A stretch of 64,000 nucleotides of DNA from Burkholderiales bacterium (GTDB lineage: Bacteria > Pseudomonadota > Gammaproteobacteria > Burkholderiales > SG8-41). Location of the stretch: positions 291,013-355,012 of the forward strand of contig JAHCAI010000003.1 in the NCBI GenBank assembly GCA_019634975.1. Reading direction: 5' to 3'. Below the pieces are notes generated by a model, which was not told the DNA's origin, made no database searches, and was given only the letters and a program-made list of their open reading frames with translations. Of this stretch, positions 33,985 through 42,429 are shown one piece after another. Positions within the stretch are counted from its first letter, which is position 1. The number at the start of each line of letters is the position of its first letter. The position numbers and the translations under genes were made by a program.

Positions 33985-34497
33985 ATGAACATCATCAGAG
34001 GCAGCTCCCGCATCCTCGGCGACGAGGTCAGCACCGACATCCATTGTTCGAGCAAGTACCTGCCGGGCAAGGACACAGCCTACATCGCGACGGTGGCCTT
34101 CGAGCAGGTCGCACCGGGGTTTGCCAGGGCTTTTGCCAAGGGGGACATCATCGTCGCCGGCAGGAACTTCGGCATCAATTCCTCGCGCGAGCAGGCGGTG
34201 CACGTGATGCACCGGCTGGGTGTTGCGGCGATCATCGCGCCCAGCTTCGGCCGCCAGTTCTACCGCAACGCGATCAACAACGGCATGCCGGTGGTCGAGT
34301 GCGACACCGCGGGCATCGCCGCGGGTGATGCCGTCGAGCTCGATCTCGCCGGCGGCCGCATCAGCGTGCCGGCCCGCAACATCGCGCGTACCGTGCCGCC
34401 GCTGCCCGCGGCGGTGCAGGCGCTGCTGTCGGCAGGCGGGCTGATCCCCTTCCTGCAGAAGCACCCGGACTGGAACCTCGGGGAACTCGCGGCATGA
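33985..34497 (+). CDS. Aconitase-superfamily small subunit (LeuD / DmdB type)
   Basis: A 170-aa swivel-domain subunit. The conserved IIVAGRNFGINSSREQAV loop (residues about 55-72) supplies substrate-binding serine and arginine, and GRQFYRNAINNGMPVV follows. Length matches archaeal-type LeuD rather than the ~200-aa bacterial form. It completes the hydratase with the 32532-33815 product. Its stop overlaps the start of the enolase-superfamily gene by four bases (ATGA), so these two are coupled. Confidence 0.88.
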   Translation: MNIIRGSSRILGDEVSTDIHCSSKYLPGKDTAYIATVAFEQVAPGFARAFAKGDIIVAGRNFGINSSREQAVHVMHRLGVAAIIAPSFGRQFYRNAINNGMPVVECDTAGIAAGDAVELDLAGGRISVPARNIARTVPPLPAAVQALLSAGGLIPFLQKHPDWNLGELAA

Positions 34498-35624
34498 ATC
34501 TGAAAATCGAGCGCGTCGAGGTGTTCGGCGTGGCCATGCCTCTGGTCATGGAATTCAAGAACGCATACCTGTCAAAGTCGGTGGTGAAAAGCGCGGTTGT
34601 GCGCGTCACCGCGACCGGCGGCGCGGTCGGCTACGGCAACATCGACCCGACACCCGGATATTCCAAGGAAAGCATCGAGGACAGCCTGGCGATGATCCAG
34701 TCGCGTCTGGCGCCGGCGGTGATGGGGATGGACCCGGCCAATCTCCACCGCATTGCCGCGAAACTGGAATCGGTAGTGCCCGATTTTCTCGATGCCAAGG
34801 CCACCATCGACATGGCCTGCACCGACCTCGCGGCGCGCGTGGCCGGCGTGCCGGTGCACACCTGGCTCGGCGGGGCGGTGAAGGACAGGCTGCTGTTCAA
34901 TGCCTGGATCAGCATCCAGTCGCCGGACAACGCGGCGAGGGAGACGCTGGACTGGCAGAAGAAGGGCTTCCGCTCCTGCAAGATCAAGGTCGGTGGCGAC
35001 ATCGCGGCCGACCGCGACCGCATCAAGGCGGTACGCGAAGCCTGCGGCCCCGAATTCAACATCCGCATCGATGCCAATGCCGGCTATGACGCCGATACCT
35101 CGATCAGGCTCGCGGAAATGGTGGCGCCCTACGGCCTGCAGCTGTTCGAGCAGCCGGTGCCGGCCCACGACATCGCCGGCATGGCGCGGGTGCGCAAGGC
35201 CGCCAACGCGGCCGGGCTGCCGGTGATGGCCGACGAATCGGTGACCGACCATGCCAGCCTGATCGACATCATCCGCGCCGATGCCGCGGACATCGTCAAG
35301 GTCAAGGTCATGAAGCAGGGCGGTTTCCTGAACACCCGGCGCATGATCGCCACCGCGGAAGCCGCGGGCATACGCTGCGTGGTCGGCCACGGCTTCGGGC
35401 TCGGCGTGAACACCATGGCGGAAATCATGCTGGCGGCGACCTCCGACAATGTGATCGACGGCCTCGAGTGCGTCGGGCCGCTGAAGACGAAGGATGACAT
35501 CGTCACCCAGAAACTCGATCTGAGCAAAGGCAGCATCCCGCTGCCAGGCGGGCCGGGCCTCGGCGTGACGCTGGATGACGCCAAGCTCGCGCAGTACCGG
35601 TTCGAAGTCAAAAAGGCGGCCTGA
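34494..35624 (+). CDS. Mandelate racemase/muconate lactonizing enzyme family protein
   Basis: A 376-aa enolase-superfamily enzyme, clearly paralogous to 7148-8266 (same VEVFGVAMPLVMEF start and GHGFGLGVNTMAEIML end region). Active-site pieces are CKIKVGG (near residue 165), RIDANAG, FEQPV, MADES and a lysine in IVKVKVMKQGG. It is translationally coupled to the hydratase small subunit, so it should act on the same branched acid, perhaps as an epimerase or double-bond isomerase before or after hydration. The exact reaction is unknown. Confidence 0.88.
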   Translation: MNLKIERVEVFGVAMPLVMEFKNAYLSKSVVKSAVVRVTATGGAVGYGNIDPTPGYSKESIEDSLAMIQSRLAPAVMGMDPANLHRIAAKLESVVPDFLDAKATIDMACTDLAARVAGVPVHTWLGGAVKDRLLFNAWISIQSPDNAARETLDWQKKGFRSCKIKVGGDIAADRDRIKAVREACGPEFNIRIDANAGYDADTSIRLAEMVAPYGLQLFEQPVPAHDIAGMARVRKAANAAGLPVMADESVTDHASLIDIIRADAADIVKVKVMKQGGFLNTRRMIATAEAAGIRCVVGHGFGLGVNTMAEIMLAATSDNVIDGLECVGPLKTKDDIVTQKLDLSKGSIPLPGGPGLGVTLDDAKLAQYRFEVKKAA

Positions 35625-35669
35625 AGAGGCCCAATCCACGGGCTGCGGCCCTGAATGAGGAGAGTGAAC

Positions 35670-36626
35670 ATGAAGTTGATGAAATTTGCGGTGGCAGCCG
35701 CGCTGGCCGGATTCACGATGCAGGCGGCGGCCCAGAGCTGGCCGGCGCGCCCGGTCACCATACTCTGCTGGTCGGCGGCCGGATCGCCGGTGGACATCTA
35801 TGCGCGCACGCTGGCCAAGCTGCTGACCGCGGAGCTCGGGCAGAACGTGGTGGTCGAGAACCGCACCGGCGGCTCCGGGATCGTGATGGTGAATTCACTG
35901 GTGCGCGGCGCGACCGACGGTTACACCATCGCCGCCAACACCCTGTCGCTGGCCACGCTGTTCAGCGAAAAGGCCGCGCAGTTCAAGCTCGATGACCTGC
36001 AGATGGTTGCGCGTTCGCAGATCGATCCCTATGGCCTGATCGTCCATACCTCCACGCCCTTCAAGACGATCGAGCAGTTCGTTGCCTTCGCGCGCAAGAA
36101 ACCCGGCTACCTCAATGTGGGCGGGCCGTTCGCGATCAGTTCCCACCGCGTGGCCTGGGAAGTGTTCGCCGATGTCGCCAAGTTCCAGACCACTTGGGTG
36201 CCTTATCCCGGCGGCGGGCCGGCGCTGACGGCGATTGCCGGAGGCCACATCGACGCCGCTGCGACCAACCCCGGCAACGTCAAGCCGATGATTGATGCGG
36301 GCAAGGTTCGGGTGATCGCGGTGTCCTCGGAAAAACGCCTCGAGGATTTCCCCGACGTGCCGACCTACAAGGAAAAGGGCTGGGACGTGGTGCGCTACCA
36401 GTGGCGCGGCATCATGGTCAAGGCCGGCACGCCGAAACCGGTGGTCGACCGGCTGTCCTCGGCCATCCAGAAGGCACAGCAGACGCCGACCTGGAAAGCT
36501 TATCTGAAGCAGGTGTCGCAGCTCGACGGTTACCAGGGCCCGGAGGCTTTCCGCACTCAGCTGTTGCAGGACATCAAGGAAACCGAGGCAGTGAAGAAAA
36601 AGCTGGGATTGATCGAGACACAGTGA
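35670..36626 (+). CDS. Divergent Bug/TctC-family periplasmic solute receptor
   Basis: A 318-aa secreted protein; ATG at 35670 follows GAGGAGAG. Signal peptide FAVAAALAGFTMQAAAQ. The general Bug scaffold is recognisable (WPARPVTIL, VVVENRTGGSG, YLNVGGPFAISSHR, PYPGGGPALTAIAGGHID). The first signature reads CWSAAGSPVDIYAR instead of GFPPGGxTDxxAR, and the YKGGG loop is YPGGG. The binding pocket should therefore differ from the other nine receptors here. It sits inside the hydratase-lyase operon, so it is the probable receptor for that pathway's substrate. Confidence 0.88.
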   Translation: MKLMKFAVAAALAGFTMQAAAQSWPARPVTILCWSAAGSPVDIYARTLAKLLTAELGQNVVVENRTGGSGIVMVNSLVRGATDGYTIAANTLSLATLFSEKAAQFKLDDLQMVARSQIDPYGLIVHTSTPFKTIEQFVAFARKKPGYLNVGGPFAISSHRVAWEVFADVAKFQTTWVPYPGGGPALTAIAGGHIDAAATNPGNVKPMIDAGKVRVIAVSSEKRLEDFPDVPTYKEKGWDVVRYQWRGIMVKAGTPKPVVDRLSSAIQKAQQTPTWKAYLKQVSQLDGYQGPEAFRTQLLQDIKETEAVKKKLGLIETQ

Positions 36627-36686
36627 CCGGCAGGGGTGCAGCTGCCCGGAACGCAAAATGAAGCAGCAAACAATGGAACGGAAACG

Positions 36687-37583
36687 ATGATGGCGAAGTT
36701 GACGGTACGACAGCAGTTGCGCAAACGCCTGACCGAGGGCGGCATGATCGTCGCCCCCGGCATTTACGACGCCTACGGCGCGCGCATGGTGCAGCAGGCG
36801 GGATACGAGGCGGTGTACATGACCGGCAACGGCGTGTCTGCCTGCCTGCTCGGGCAGCCGGACGTCGGCATGGTCGACCTGACACTGTTCGCGGCGCATG
36901 CCCACCGCGCCGCGGCCTGCGTCGACATTCCGCTGATCTGCGATGCCGATACCGGCTACGGCAACGCGGTGAACGTCCGCCATACCGTGCGCGAGTTCGA
37001 GGCCGCCGGTGTCGCCGCGATCCATCTCGAGGACCAGGTGATGCCCAAGCGTTGCGGTCACCTGCCGGGTTCTCGTCCGGTGGTGCCCATGGCCGAGCAC
37101 GCGGGCAAAATCGAGGCGGCGGTGGCAGCGCGCCGCGATCCCGATTTCATCATCATCGCGCGCACCGATGCCGCGACCGGACTCGGGCTCGACGAGGCGA
37201 TCCGCCGCGGCCAGGCCTACCGCAAGGCCGGCGCCGACGTGGTGTTCGTCGAACTGAAGAACAGCCCGACCATCCTCGAGGACCTGAAGCGGGTCACCGC
37301 GGAATCCGGCGCGCCCTGCCTGGTCAATATCGACGGCGGCGGCAAACTGGGCGAATTGACGGTGCCGGAAATCGAGGCACTGGGTTTCCGCATCGCGATA
37401 TTCCCGGGTCTTGCGCGCAATGCCGCGGGTTATGCGATCAAGGAAGCGCTCGGCACGCTCAAGCGCGATGGCAATACCAGGGCCGTGCGCGACCGCATGC
37501 TGACCATGAAGGAATACAACGAAATTCTCGATCTCGGCGCTGTGGAAGACTGGGAAAAGCTTTACATGCAAAATCGGCAGTAA
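36687..37583 (+). CDS. Isocitrate lyase/PEP mutase-family lyase (2,3-dimethylmalate or methylisocitrate lyase type)
   Basis: A ~298-aa TIM-barrel lyase. It has PGIYDAYGARM, the metal-binding DADTGYG motif (near residue 90), HLEDQVMPKRCGH with the catalytic cysteine in the KRCGH loop, and IARTDA. This matches the lyase branch (PrpB, dimethylmalate lyase, oxaloacetase-like), not PEP mutase. It would split a 2-hydroxy-3-methyl diacid into pyruvate or glyoxylate plus a short acid. The start at 36687 (two tandem ATGs) was preferred to a longer frame. It lies 60 bp after the divergent Bug gene. Confidence 0.87.
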   Translation: MMAKLTVRQQLRKRLTEGGMIVAPGIYDAYGARMVQQAGYEAVYMTGNGVSACLLGQPDVGMVDLTLFAAHAHRAAACVDIPLICDADTGYGNAVNVRHTVREFEAAGVAAIHLEDQVMPKRCGHLPGSRPVVPMAEHAGKIEAAVAARRDPDFIIIARTDAATGLGLDEAIRRGQAYRKAGADVVFVELKNSPTILEDLKRVTAESGAPCLVNIDGGGKLGELTVPEIEALGFRIAIFPGLARNAAGYAIKEALGTLKRDGNTRAVRDRMLTMKEYNEILDLGAVEDWEKLYMQNRQ

Positions 37584-37595
37584 TTTGCATGTATT

Positions 37596-37627
37596 TATAA
37601 CTCATTGTTTATAAACAATTTTTTACA
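37596..37627 (+). repeat. AT-rich ~32-bp element, copy 4
   Basis: Reads TAACTCATTGTTTATAAAC with an AT-rich tail, in the 85-bp gap before the FMN dehydrogenase gene. The central part is also palindromic (TTGTTTATAAACAA). Confidence 0.65.
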
Positions 37628-37668
37628 ACCATTCGAGTTGGCAATCGCCAACCTCTGGAGATTCGGAA

Positions 37669-38901
37669 ATGGCCGTATCCCGCACCAAGAAAAAGAACCT
37701 GAGCAAGAAACCGGCAGCCTCGAAATCCCGCGCTGCCCCCCGGTCTGCCGCCGCGAGCAGGACTGCGGCGGCAAAACGGCCGAAAAAAATCGCGAATCCG
37801 CTGGGCCTCGAGAAAAAGGCGCCGGACCAGTTTGACACCCTGCAGGAGATCGCACTGACGGCGTACCGCAAGATGCCGGCGCCGGTATGGGATCACCTGA
37901 TGGGCGGCGCCGACTCCGAGATGACGCTGCGCCGCAACCGCGCCGGACTCGATGCGCTGGCACTGCGCCAGCGCGTGCTGGTCGATGTGCGCAACATCGA
38001 CATGAGCACCACGCTGCTCGGGCAGAAGCTGGACATCCCGGTGTTTCCGGCACCCGTGGGGGGATTCCTGAGCAAGGTGCATCACGAAGGCGGACCGGCA
38101 GTCGCGCGCGCCGCGGTATCACGCGGCACCACGGCCTTCATCGCCACCGCGGCCAAGCCCAGCCTGGAAGCCGCGCAGGCGGCCGTCGACCGCAAGCTGG
38201 TGTTCCAGCTCTATGTGCGCGGCGACCGCGGCTGGGTCGAAAACATCCTCGACCGGGTCAAGGCTGCCGGTTATGCCGCGCTGTGCGTGACGGTGGACCG
38301 CAATTTCTACGGGCGCCGCGAGCGCGACATCATCAGCGGGCTGCCGGTGAAGGAGGGCTTTGGCGACCAGTCGTACCAGGCAAGTCTCAACTGGAAGGAC
38401 CTGCTGTGGATGAAGGAGCGTGTCGGCCTGCCGCTGATCGCGAAGGGCATCGCCACCGCGGAAGACGCCGAGCTTGCCGTCGAGCACGGTGCCGACGTGG
38501 TCTATGTGTCGAATCACGGCGGCCGCCAGCTCGACCATGCCCAGGGCAGCATCGAGGTGCTGGCCGAGGTGGTCAAGGCGGTCGCAGGGCGCGCCGAGGT
38601 GCTTTCTGACGGTGGCGTGCAGCGCGGCACCGACGTGGTCAAGATGCTGTGCCTGGGTGCTCGTGCGGTCGGTGTCGGCAAGCTGCTGGGCCTCGCGCTG
38701 TCGGCCAACGGCGAGGCCGGCGTCGCGCGCATGCTGGAATTGATGGAAGTGGAAATCCGCCATGCGCTGGGCCTGATGGGCGTCACTTCCATCAGGCAGC
38801 TCGGTCCGGAATGGCTGCGCGAGGTGCCGGTGCTGGGCACGCCGAGTTCGGTCAGCGCCTACCCGCTGCTCGAAGCCGCGCTGCGCAACCCGCGCGGCTG
38901 A
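37669..38901 (+). CDS. FMN-dependent alpha-hydroxy acid dehydrogenase
   Basis: A 410-aa flavoenzyme of the lactate dehydrogenase/glycolate oxidase/mandelate dehydrogenase family. The signature SNHGGRQLD holds catalytic His283, and FMN phosphate-binding DGGVQRGTDVVK follows. It oxidises L-2-hydroxy acids to 2-oxo acids. The first ~45 residues are an unusual Lys/Ala/Ser-rich, disordered-looking extension (KKKNLSKKPAASKSRAAPR) that the family lacks; a shorter start could be real, but the ATG at 37669 has an upstream GGAGATT site. Same strand as the hydratase-lyase operon. Confidence 0.9.
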   Translation: MAVSRTKKKNLSKKPAASKSRAAPRSAAASRTAAAKRPKKIANPLGLEKKAPDQFDTLQEIALTAYRKMPAPVWDHLMGGADSEMTLRRNRAGLDALALRQRVLVDVRNIDMSTTLLGQKLDIPVFPAPVGGFLSKVHHEGGPAVARAAVSRGTTAFIATAAKPSLEAAQAAVDRKLVFQLYVRGDRGWVENILDRVKAAGYAALCVTVDRNFYGRRERDIISGLPVKEGFGDQSYQASLNWKDLLWMKERVGLPLIAKGIATAEDAELAVEHGADVVYVSNHGGRQLDHAQGSIEVLAEVVKAVAGRAEVLSDGGVQRGTDVVKMLCLGARAVGVGKLLGLALSANGEAGVARMLELMEVEIRHALGLMGVTSIRQLGPEWLREVPVLGTPSSVSAYPLLEAALRNPRG

Positions 38902-38944
38902 GCCCGGGCACAGGCGAATACAGACAAGTCAGACGCAAGGAGCG

Positions 38945-40003
38945 ATGGTGTACAAACTGGGAATACTCGAAGGCGACGACATCGGGCTGGAAGTGGTGCC
39001 GGAATGCGTCAAGGTGATGAAGGCGGCAGCGGCGAAGGCCGGGGTGCAGATCGAATGGCTGCCGTTGCCGATCGGCAGAAAAGGGCATGAAAGCCATGGC
39101 CATACCATGCCGCAGTACACGGTCGATGCGCTGAAGGGCGTCGACGGCTGGGTGCAGGGTCCCATCGGCCACAATGCCTATCCGCGCAACGACAACACCT
39201 GGATCAATCCGCCGTTGCGCAAGAAGTTCGAGCTTTTTGCCAACGTCAAGCCGGTGAAGTCGTACCCGAGCCTGCCGTCGCTGCACAAGGACGTCGACAT
39301 CGTGTTCCTGCGCGAGACCACCGAGGGCATGCAGTCGGGCAGCGTGGTCTACGCCGGCACCGGCGAGTTCCAGCCCAACGAGGACATTGCGGTCGGCATG
39401 CGCGTGGTCACGCGCAAGGGCGCGAGCCGGGTTGCCCGGGAGGCTTTTGAAATCGCCCGCACGCGCAAGCGCAAGAAGGTCACCGCGCTGCACAAGGAAC
39501 CGGTCTACCGCCTGGTCTGCGGCATGTTCGCGCGCGAGTGCCGGGCGATGGCGAAGAACTACCCGGATGTCGAGTTCGAGGAGGTGCTGATCGACGGTTT
39601 CGCGATGAAGGCGGTGATGCGGCCACAGCAGTATGACGTGGTGGTCACCACCAACCAGTTCGGCGACATCGTCACCGACCTTGGCGCGGGGCTGGTCGGC
39701 GGCCTCGGCCTCGCACCGGGCCTGGTCGTCGGCGAGAAACAGGCGATGGCCCAGGCCACGCATGGCTCGGCACCGGACATTGCCGGCAGGAACATCGCCA
39801 ATCCCTACGCGATGATCATGTCAGGCAAGATGCTGTTCGAGTGGCTGGGCCGCACGCGCAATGATCCGAAAGCCACGGCAGCGGCGAAACTCATCGACGC
39901 CGCCGTTGACCAAGTGATAGCCGAGGCGAAACACCTGACCGGCGATCTCGGCGGCAAGGCCGGCACCACCGAAATGGGAGATGCGATCGCTGCGGCACTG
40001 TAA
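38945..40003 (+). CDS. Isocitrate/isopropylmalate dehydrogenase-family protein
   Basis: A 352-aa paralogue of 761-1822. It keeps FLRETTEGM, the metal region NQFGDIVTDLGAGL and HGSAPDIAGRNIANP. Departures are in the N-terminal loop, where GDGIGPE reads GDDIGLE, and in the catalytic-lysine helix, which reads HKEPVYRLVCGMF. Substrate choice is thus likely unlike LeuB. AAGGAG precedes the ATG at 38945. It ends the hydratase-lyase run and would oxidatively decarboxylate the hydrated acid. Confidence 0.87.
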   Translation: MVYKLGILEGDDIGLEVVPECVKVMKAAAAKAGVQIEWLPLPIGRKGHESHGHTMPQYTVDALKGVDGWVQGPIGHNAYPRNDNTWINPPLRKKFELFANVKPVKSYPSLPSLHKDVDIVFLRETTEGMQSGSVVYAGTGEFQPNEDIAVGMRVVTRKGASRVAREAFEIARTRKRKKVTALHKEPVYRLVCGMFARECRAMAKNYPDVEFEEVLIDGFAMKAVMRPQQYDVVVTTNQFGDIVTDLGAGLVGGLGLAPGLVVGEKQAMAQATHGSAPDIAGRNIANPYAMIMSGKMLFEWLGRTRNDPKATAAAKLIDAAVDQVIAEAKHLTGDLGGKAGTTEMGDAIAAAL

Positions 40004-40033
40004 TCCGCAGACTGGACGATGCGAGGAGGTGTT

Positions 40034-40657
40034 TTGATAAAAAATATAATAAAAACAATTACTTATGTATCATTTTTGGCGCTGGCAATGCCGCTGGCAG
40101 CGCAGCAACCGGCGGCACCGTCCGCTGGCAAGCCCGCTGCGGCCCCGAAAAAGCCGATGCACAAGGCCCAGCACAAGGGACCGCAGCAGAAGCGGCAGGG
40201 GGGGGCGCGCCGCGGCAGGCTGGAAAAACTCGCCTGCCAACTGGGCAACGAGGACCGCCAGGCGCGCATCGCCGTTGAATTGATCGGCGGACGTGTCGAA
40301 AGCATCGCTTATTATTCCAAGTGGAAGCCGCGCACCTGTTCGGTGCACATCGTGCGCGACGACGCTTACAGCAAGTGGGAGGACACCGGTCATGTCACGG
40401 TGGTCACGCTGAACGAGGAAAAGGGCTCCTTCCTGATCGACCACAGCCGTCGCGCCGTCAAGTTCCTGTTCCGAGAAATCGACCGCGAGCGCTTCTGCGG
40501 CATGCATGGCAAGATCACCGGCAGCCTGACGGTGACCCGGGGACGCGCCCAGTGCGAACTCGAGGGCGTGATGGATTACTTCGAAGAGCAGCCGGCTCCG
40601 GCAGTGCCGGTGCCGCCGGCCACCCCGGCCGAACTGCAGGGCGTGCCGCTGTCCTGA
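40034..40657 (+). CDS. Small secreted protein of unknown function
   Basis: About 207 aa. I chose the TTG at 40034 because GAGGAGG sits just before it; an ATG at 40019 lies upstream of that ribosome site. The N-terminus is a signal peptide (KNIIKT, then hydrophobic ITYVSFLALAMPLAAQ). A Pro/Ala/Lys-rich linker follows (about 25-60), then a compact domain with paired cysteines (LACQLGN, RTCSVHI, RFCGMHGK, AQCELEG), which could form two disulfides in the periplasm. I do not recognise the family. The signal-peptide codons are strikingly AT-rich and overlap one copy of the AT-rich element. Confidence 0.7.
   Translation: MIKNIIKTITYVSFLALAMPLAAQQPAAPSAGKPAAAPKKPMHKAQHKGPQQKRQGGARRGRLEKLACQLGNEDRQARIAVELIGGRVESIAYYSKWKPRTCSVHIVRDDAYSKWEDTGHVTVVTLNEEKGSFLIDHSRRAVKFLFREIDRERFCGMHGKITGSLTVTRGRAQCELEGVMDYFEEQPAPAVPVPPATPAELQGVPLS
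40036..40070 (-). repeat. AT-rich ~32-bp element, copy 5 (inside coding start)
   Basis: On the minus strand reads TAAGTAATTGTTTTTATTA with a T-rich tail, matching the consensus. Unlike the other copies it overlaps codons, here those of the signal peptide of the 40034-40657 protein, so similarity by chance from Lys/Ile/Asn codons cannot be excluded. Confidence 0.45.
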
Positions 40658-40664
40658 CCGCAGC

Positions 40665-40994
40665 TCAGCTGCTTCCGGAGACCAGTTTCAGGCCGGCGAT
40701 TCCGGCGACGATCAGGCCGATGCAGAAGAGACGCGCCGCGGTCGCCGGCTCGCTGAACAGCACGATGCCGAGGATCGCCGTGCCCACCGCGCCGATGCCG
40801 GTCCATACCGCGTAGCCGGTCCCGACCGGAATGCCCTTCAGGGCGAGGGCCAGCAGCCAGACGCTGATGACCATTGCGGCAACGGTCAGCACACTGGGCA
40901 CCAGGCGCGAGAAACCCTCGGTGTACTTGAGCCCGATCGCCCAGGCCACCTCGAACAGGCCGGCGACGAGCAGCAGAATCCAGGGCGTTGTCAT
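40665..40994 (-). CDS. gdx: SMR-family guanidinium exporter (Gdx/SugE)
   Basis: A 109-aa, four-helix small multidrug resistance protein. The essential glutamate is Glu15 in [18 protein letters not shown], and the following sequence (GFSRLVPS) matches the Gdx/SugE branch rather than EmrE. It exchanges guanidinium for protons as an antiparallel dimer. Its start overlaps the stop of the upstream CaiB gene by four bases, so translation is coupled. No guanidine riboswitch was seen upstream, since the gene sits inside an operon. Confidence 0.92.
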   Translation of the reverse strand: MTTPWILLLVAGLFEVAWAIGLKYTEGFSRLVPSVLTVAAMVISVWLLALALKGIPVGTGYAVWTGIGAVGTAILGIVLFSEPATAARLFCIGLIVAGIAGLKLVSGSS

Positions 40995-42214
40995 CGGGCG
41001 GCCGCCTGTCCGGAACGGTACTTGTCATAGAGCACGCCTTCCGCGAACAGTGCCGCGATTTCGGCATCGCCGCAGCCGAGGCTGCGCACCGTCTCTTCGC
41101 TGTGCTGGCCGAGCCAGGGCGCGGGCCTGCGGATCGAGGTCAGTTCGCCGCTTGACTTGACGGGGATGCCCAGCGATTTCATGCGGCCGATTTTCGGGTG
41201 GTCGTATTCGACCACCATGTTGCGCGCCTTGATGTGCGGGTCGCCGAGGATCTGCTTGTAGGTATAGACCGGGCCGCCCGGAACCTGCGCTTCGTCGAGT
41301 TTCTCCACCCAGTGCGCGGTCGGCGCCGTGGCAAAGACCTTTTCGATTTCGACCTCCAGCGCATCGATATTCTTCAGCCGCGAGGGCAGGTCCTTGAAGC
41401 GCGGATCGGTCAGCCATTCCGGCCTGTTGCAGGTGATGGTGCAGAAATTGGTCCACAGCTTGTTGTTGTTGGCACCGACGGTGACATAGCCGTCCTGCGT
41501 CTTGTAGGCCTGGTACGGCGTGGAGCGGCGGTGGCGGGTGCCGGTGGCGAGCGGTTCCTCGCCGCCGCCGAAAAAGGCACCGGATTCCCAGTGGGTCCAG
41601 GCGAGCCCGGCTTCGAGCAGCGAGGTCTCGACGTACTGGCCCTTGCCGTGGCGCAGCTTGCCGATAAAGGCGCCGAGGATTGCGTAGAGCGCGGTGACGC
41701 CGCTGGCGATGTCGTTCATCGCGATGCCGACCTTGGCCGGGCGGCCGCCGGGGTGGCCGGTCATCATCATGATGCCGGACATGCCCTGGGCGACGATGTC
41801 AAAGCCGCCCTTGTGGCCGTAGGGCCCCGTCTGGCCGAATCCGGACATCGAGGCGTAGATCACTCCGGGGTTGATTTTGCTGACGCTGTCATAGTCGATG
41901 CCCAGCTTTTTCACCACGCCGGGCCGGAAGTTCTCGGTGATGATGTCGGCCTTCGCGGCGAGTTTCATGAAGATCTCCCTGCCGCGCGGATCCTTCATGT
42001 TGATGCCGATGCTCTTCTTGTTGCGATTGAGCACCGCGAAGCAGTAGGACTCGCCGTTGACTTTCGGCTCGAAGCGGCGCGAACCATCGCCCTCGGGAAA
42101 GTTTTCGACCTTGATGATGTCGGCGCCCATGTCGCCGAGCACCATGGTGCAGTAGGGGCCGGCCATCACGGTGGTCAGGTCGAGAACGGTGACGCCTTCG
42201 AGAGGAAGTGCCAT
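40991..42214 (-). CDS. CaiB/BaiF-family CoA-transferase
   Basis: A 407-aa class III CoA-transferase. [35 protein letters not shown] is the family start (within residues 1-40), and the catalytic aspartate is in AMNDIASG (about residue 167). The [28 protein letters not shown] region follows. It moves CoA between carboxylic acids such as oxalate, succinate or carnitine. Start ATG at 42214 has GGAG nine bases upstream. It is divergent from the four-gene Bug array (215-bp gap), so it may activate the acid those receptors bind. Confidence 0.92.
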   Translation of the reverse strand: MALPLEGVTVLDLTTVMAGPYCTMVLGDMGADIIKVENFPEGDGSRRFEPKVNGESYCFAVLNRNKKSIGINMKDPRGREIFMKLAAKADIITENFRPGVVKKLGIDYDSVSKINPGVIYASMSGFGQTGPYGHKGGFDIVAQGMSGIMMMTGHPGGRPAKVGIAMNDIASGVTALYAILGAFIGKLRHGKGQYVETSLLEAGLAWTHWESGAFFGGGEEPLATGTRHRRSTPYQAYKTQDGYVTVGANNNKLWTNFCTITCNRPEWLTDPRFKDLPSRLKNIDALEVEIEKVFATAPTAHWVEKLDEAQVPGGPVYTYKQILGDPHIKARNMVVEYDHPKIGRMKSLGIPVKSSGELTSIRRPAPWLGQHSEETVRSLGCGDAEIAALFAEGVLYDKYRSGQAAAR

Positions 42215-42429
42215 GCGGGAATGCTCCATTCTGGTGCATCGCCGGAAAGGGCGATGCCGGGATCGGACACGGGAACGGCGGAATCCGTTCATCAGTAATT
42301 CATGAAAAACCGTGTGTTAGCTGCATTTTATCGCGCTCCGGCAAGGCGGAAAATCAGCGTTGCCTCATGCCGGGATGTCACACATAATGGAATCGGCTTC
42401 AAGCCCATAACCATAAAAGGAGGAGTGTG

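Noticed and set aside
40019..40033. ATG at 40019 as start of the secreted protein
   Set aside because: The GAGGAGG ribosome site lies downstream of it and directly before the TTG at 40034, which gives a well-formed signal peptide.
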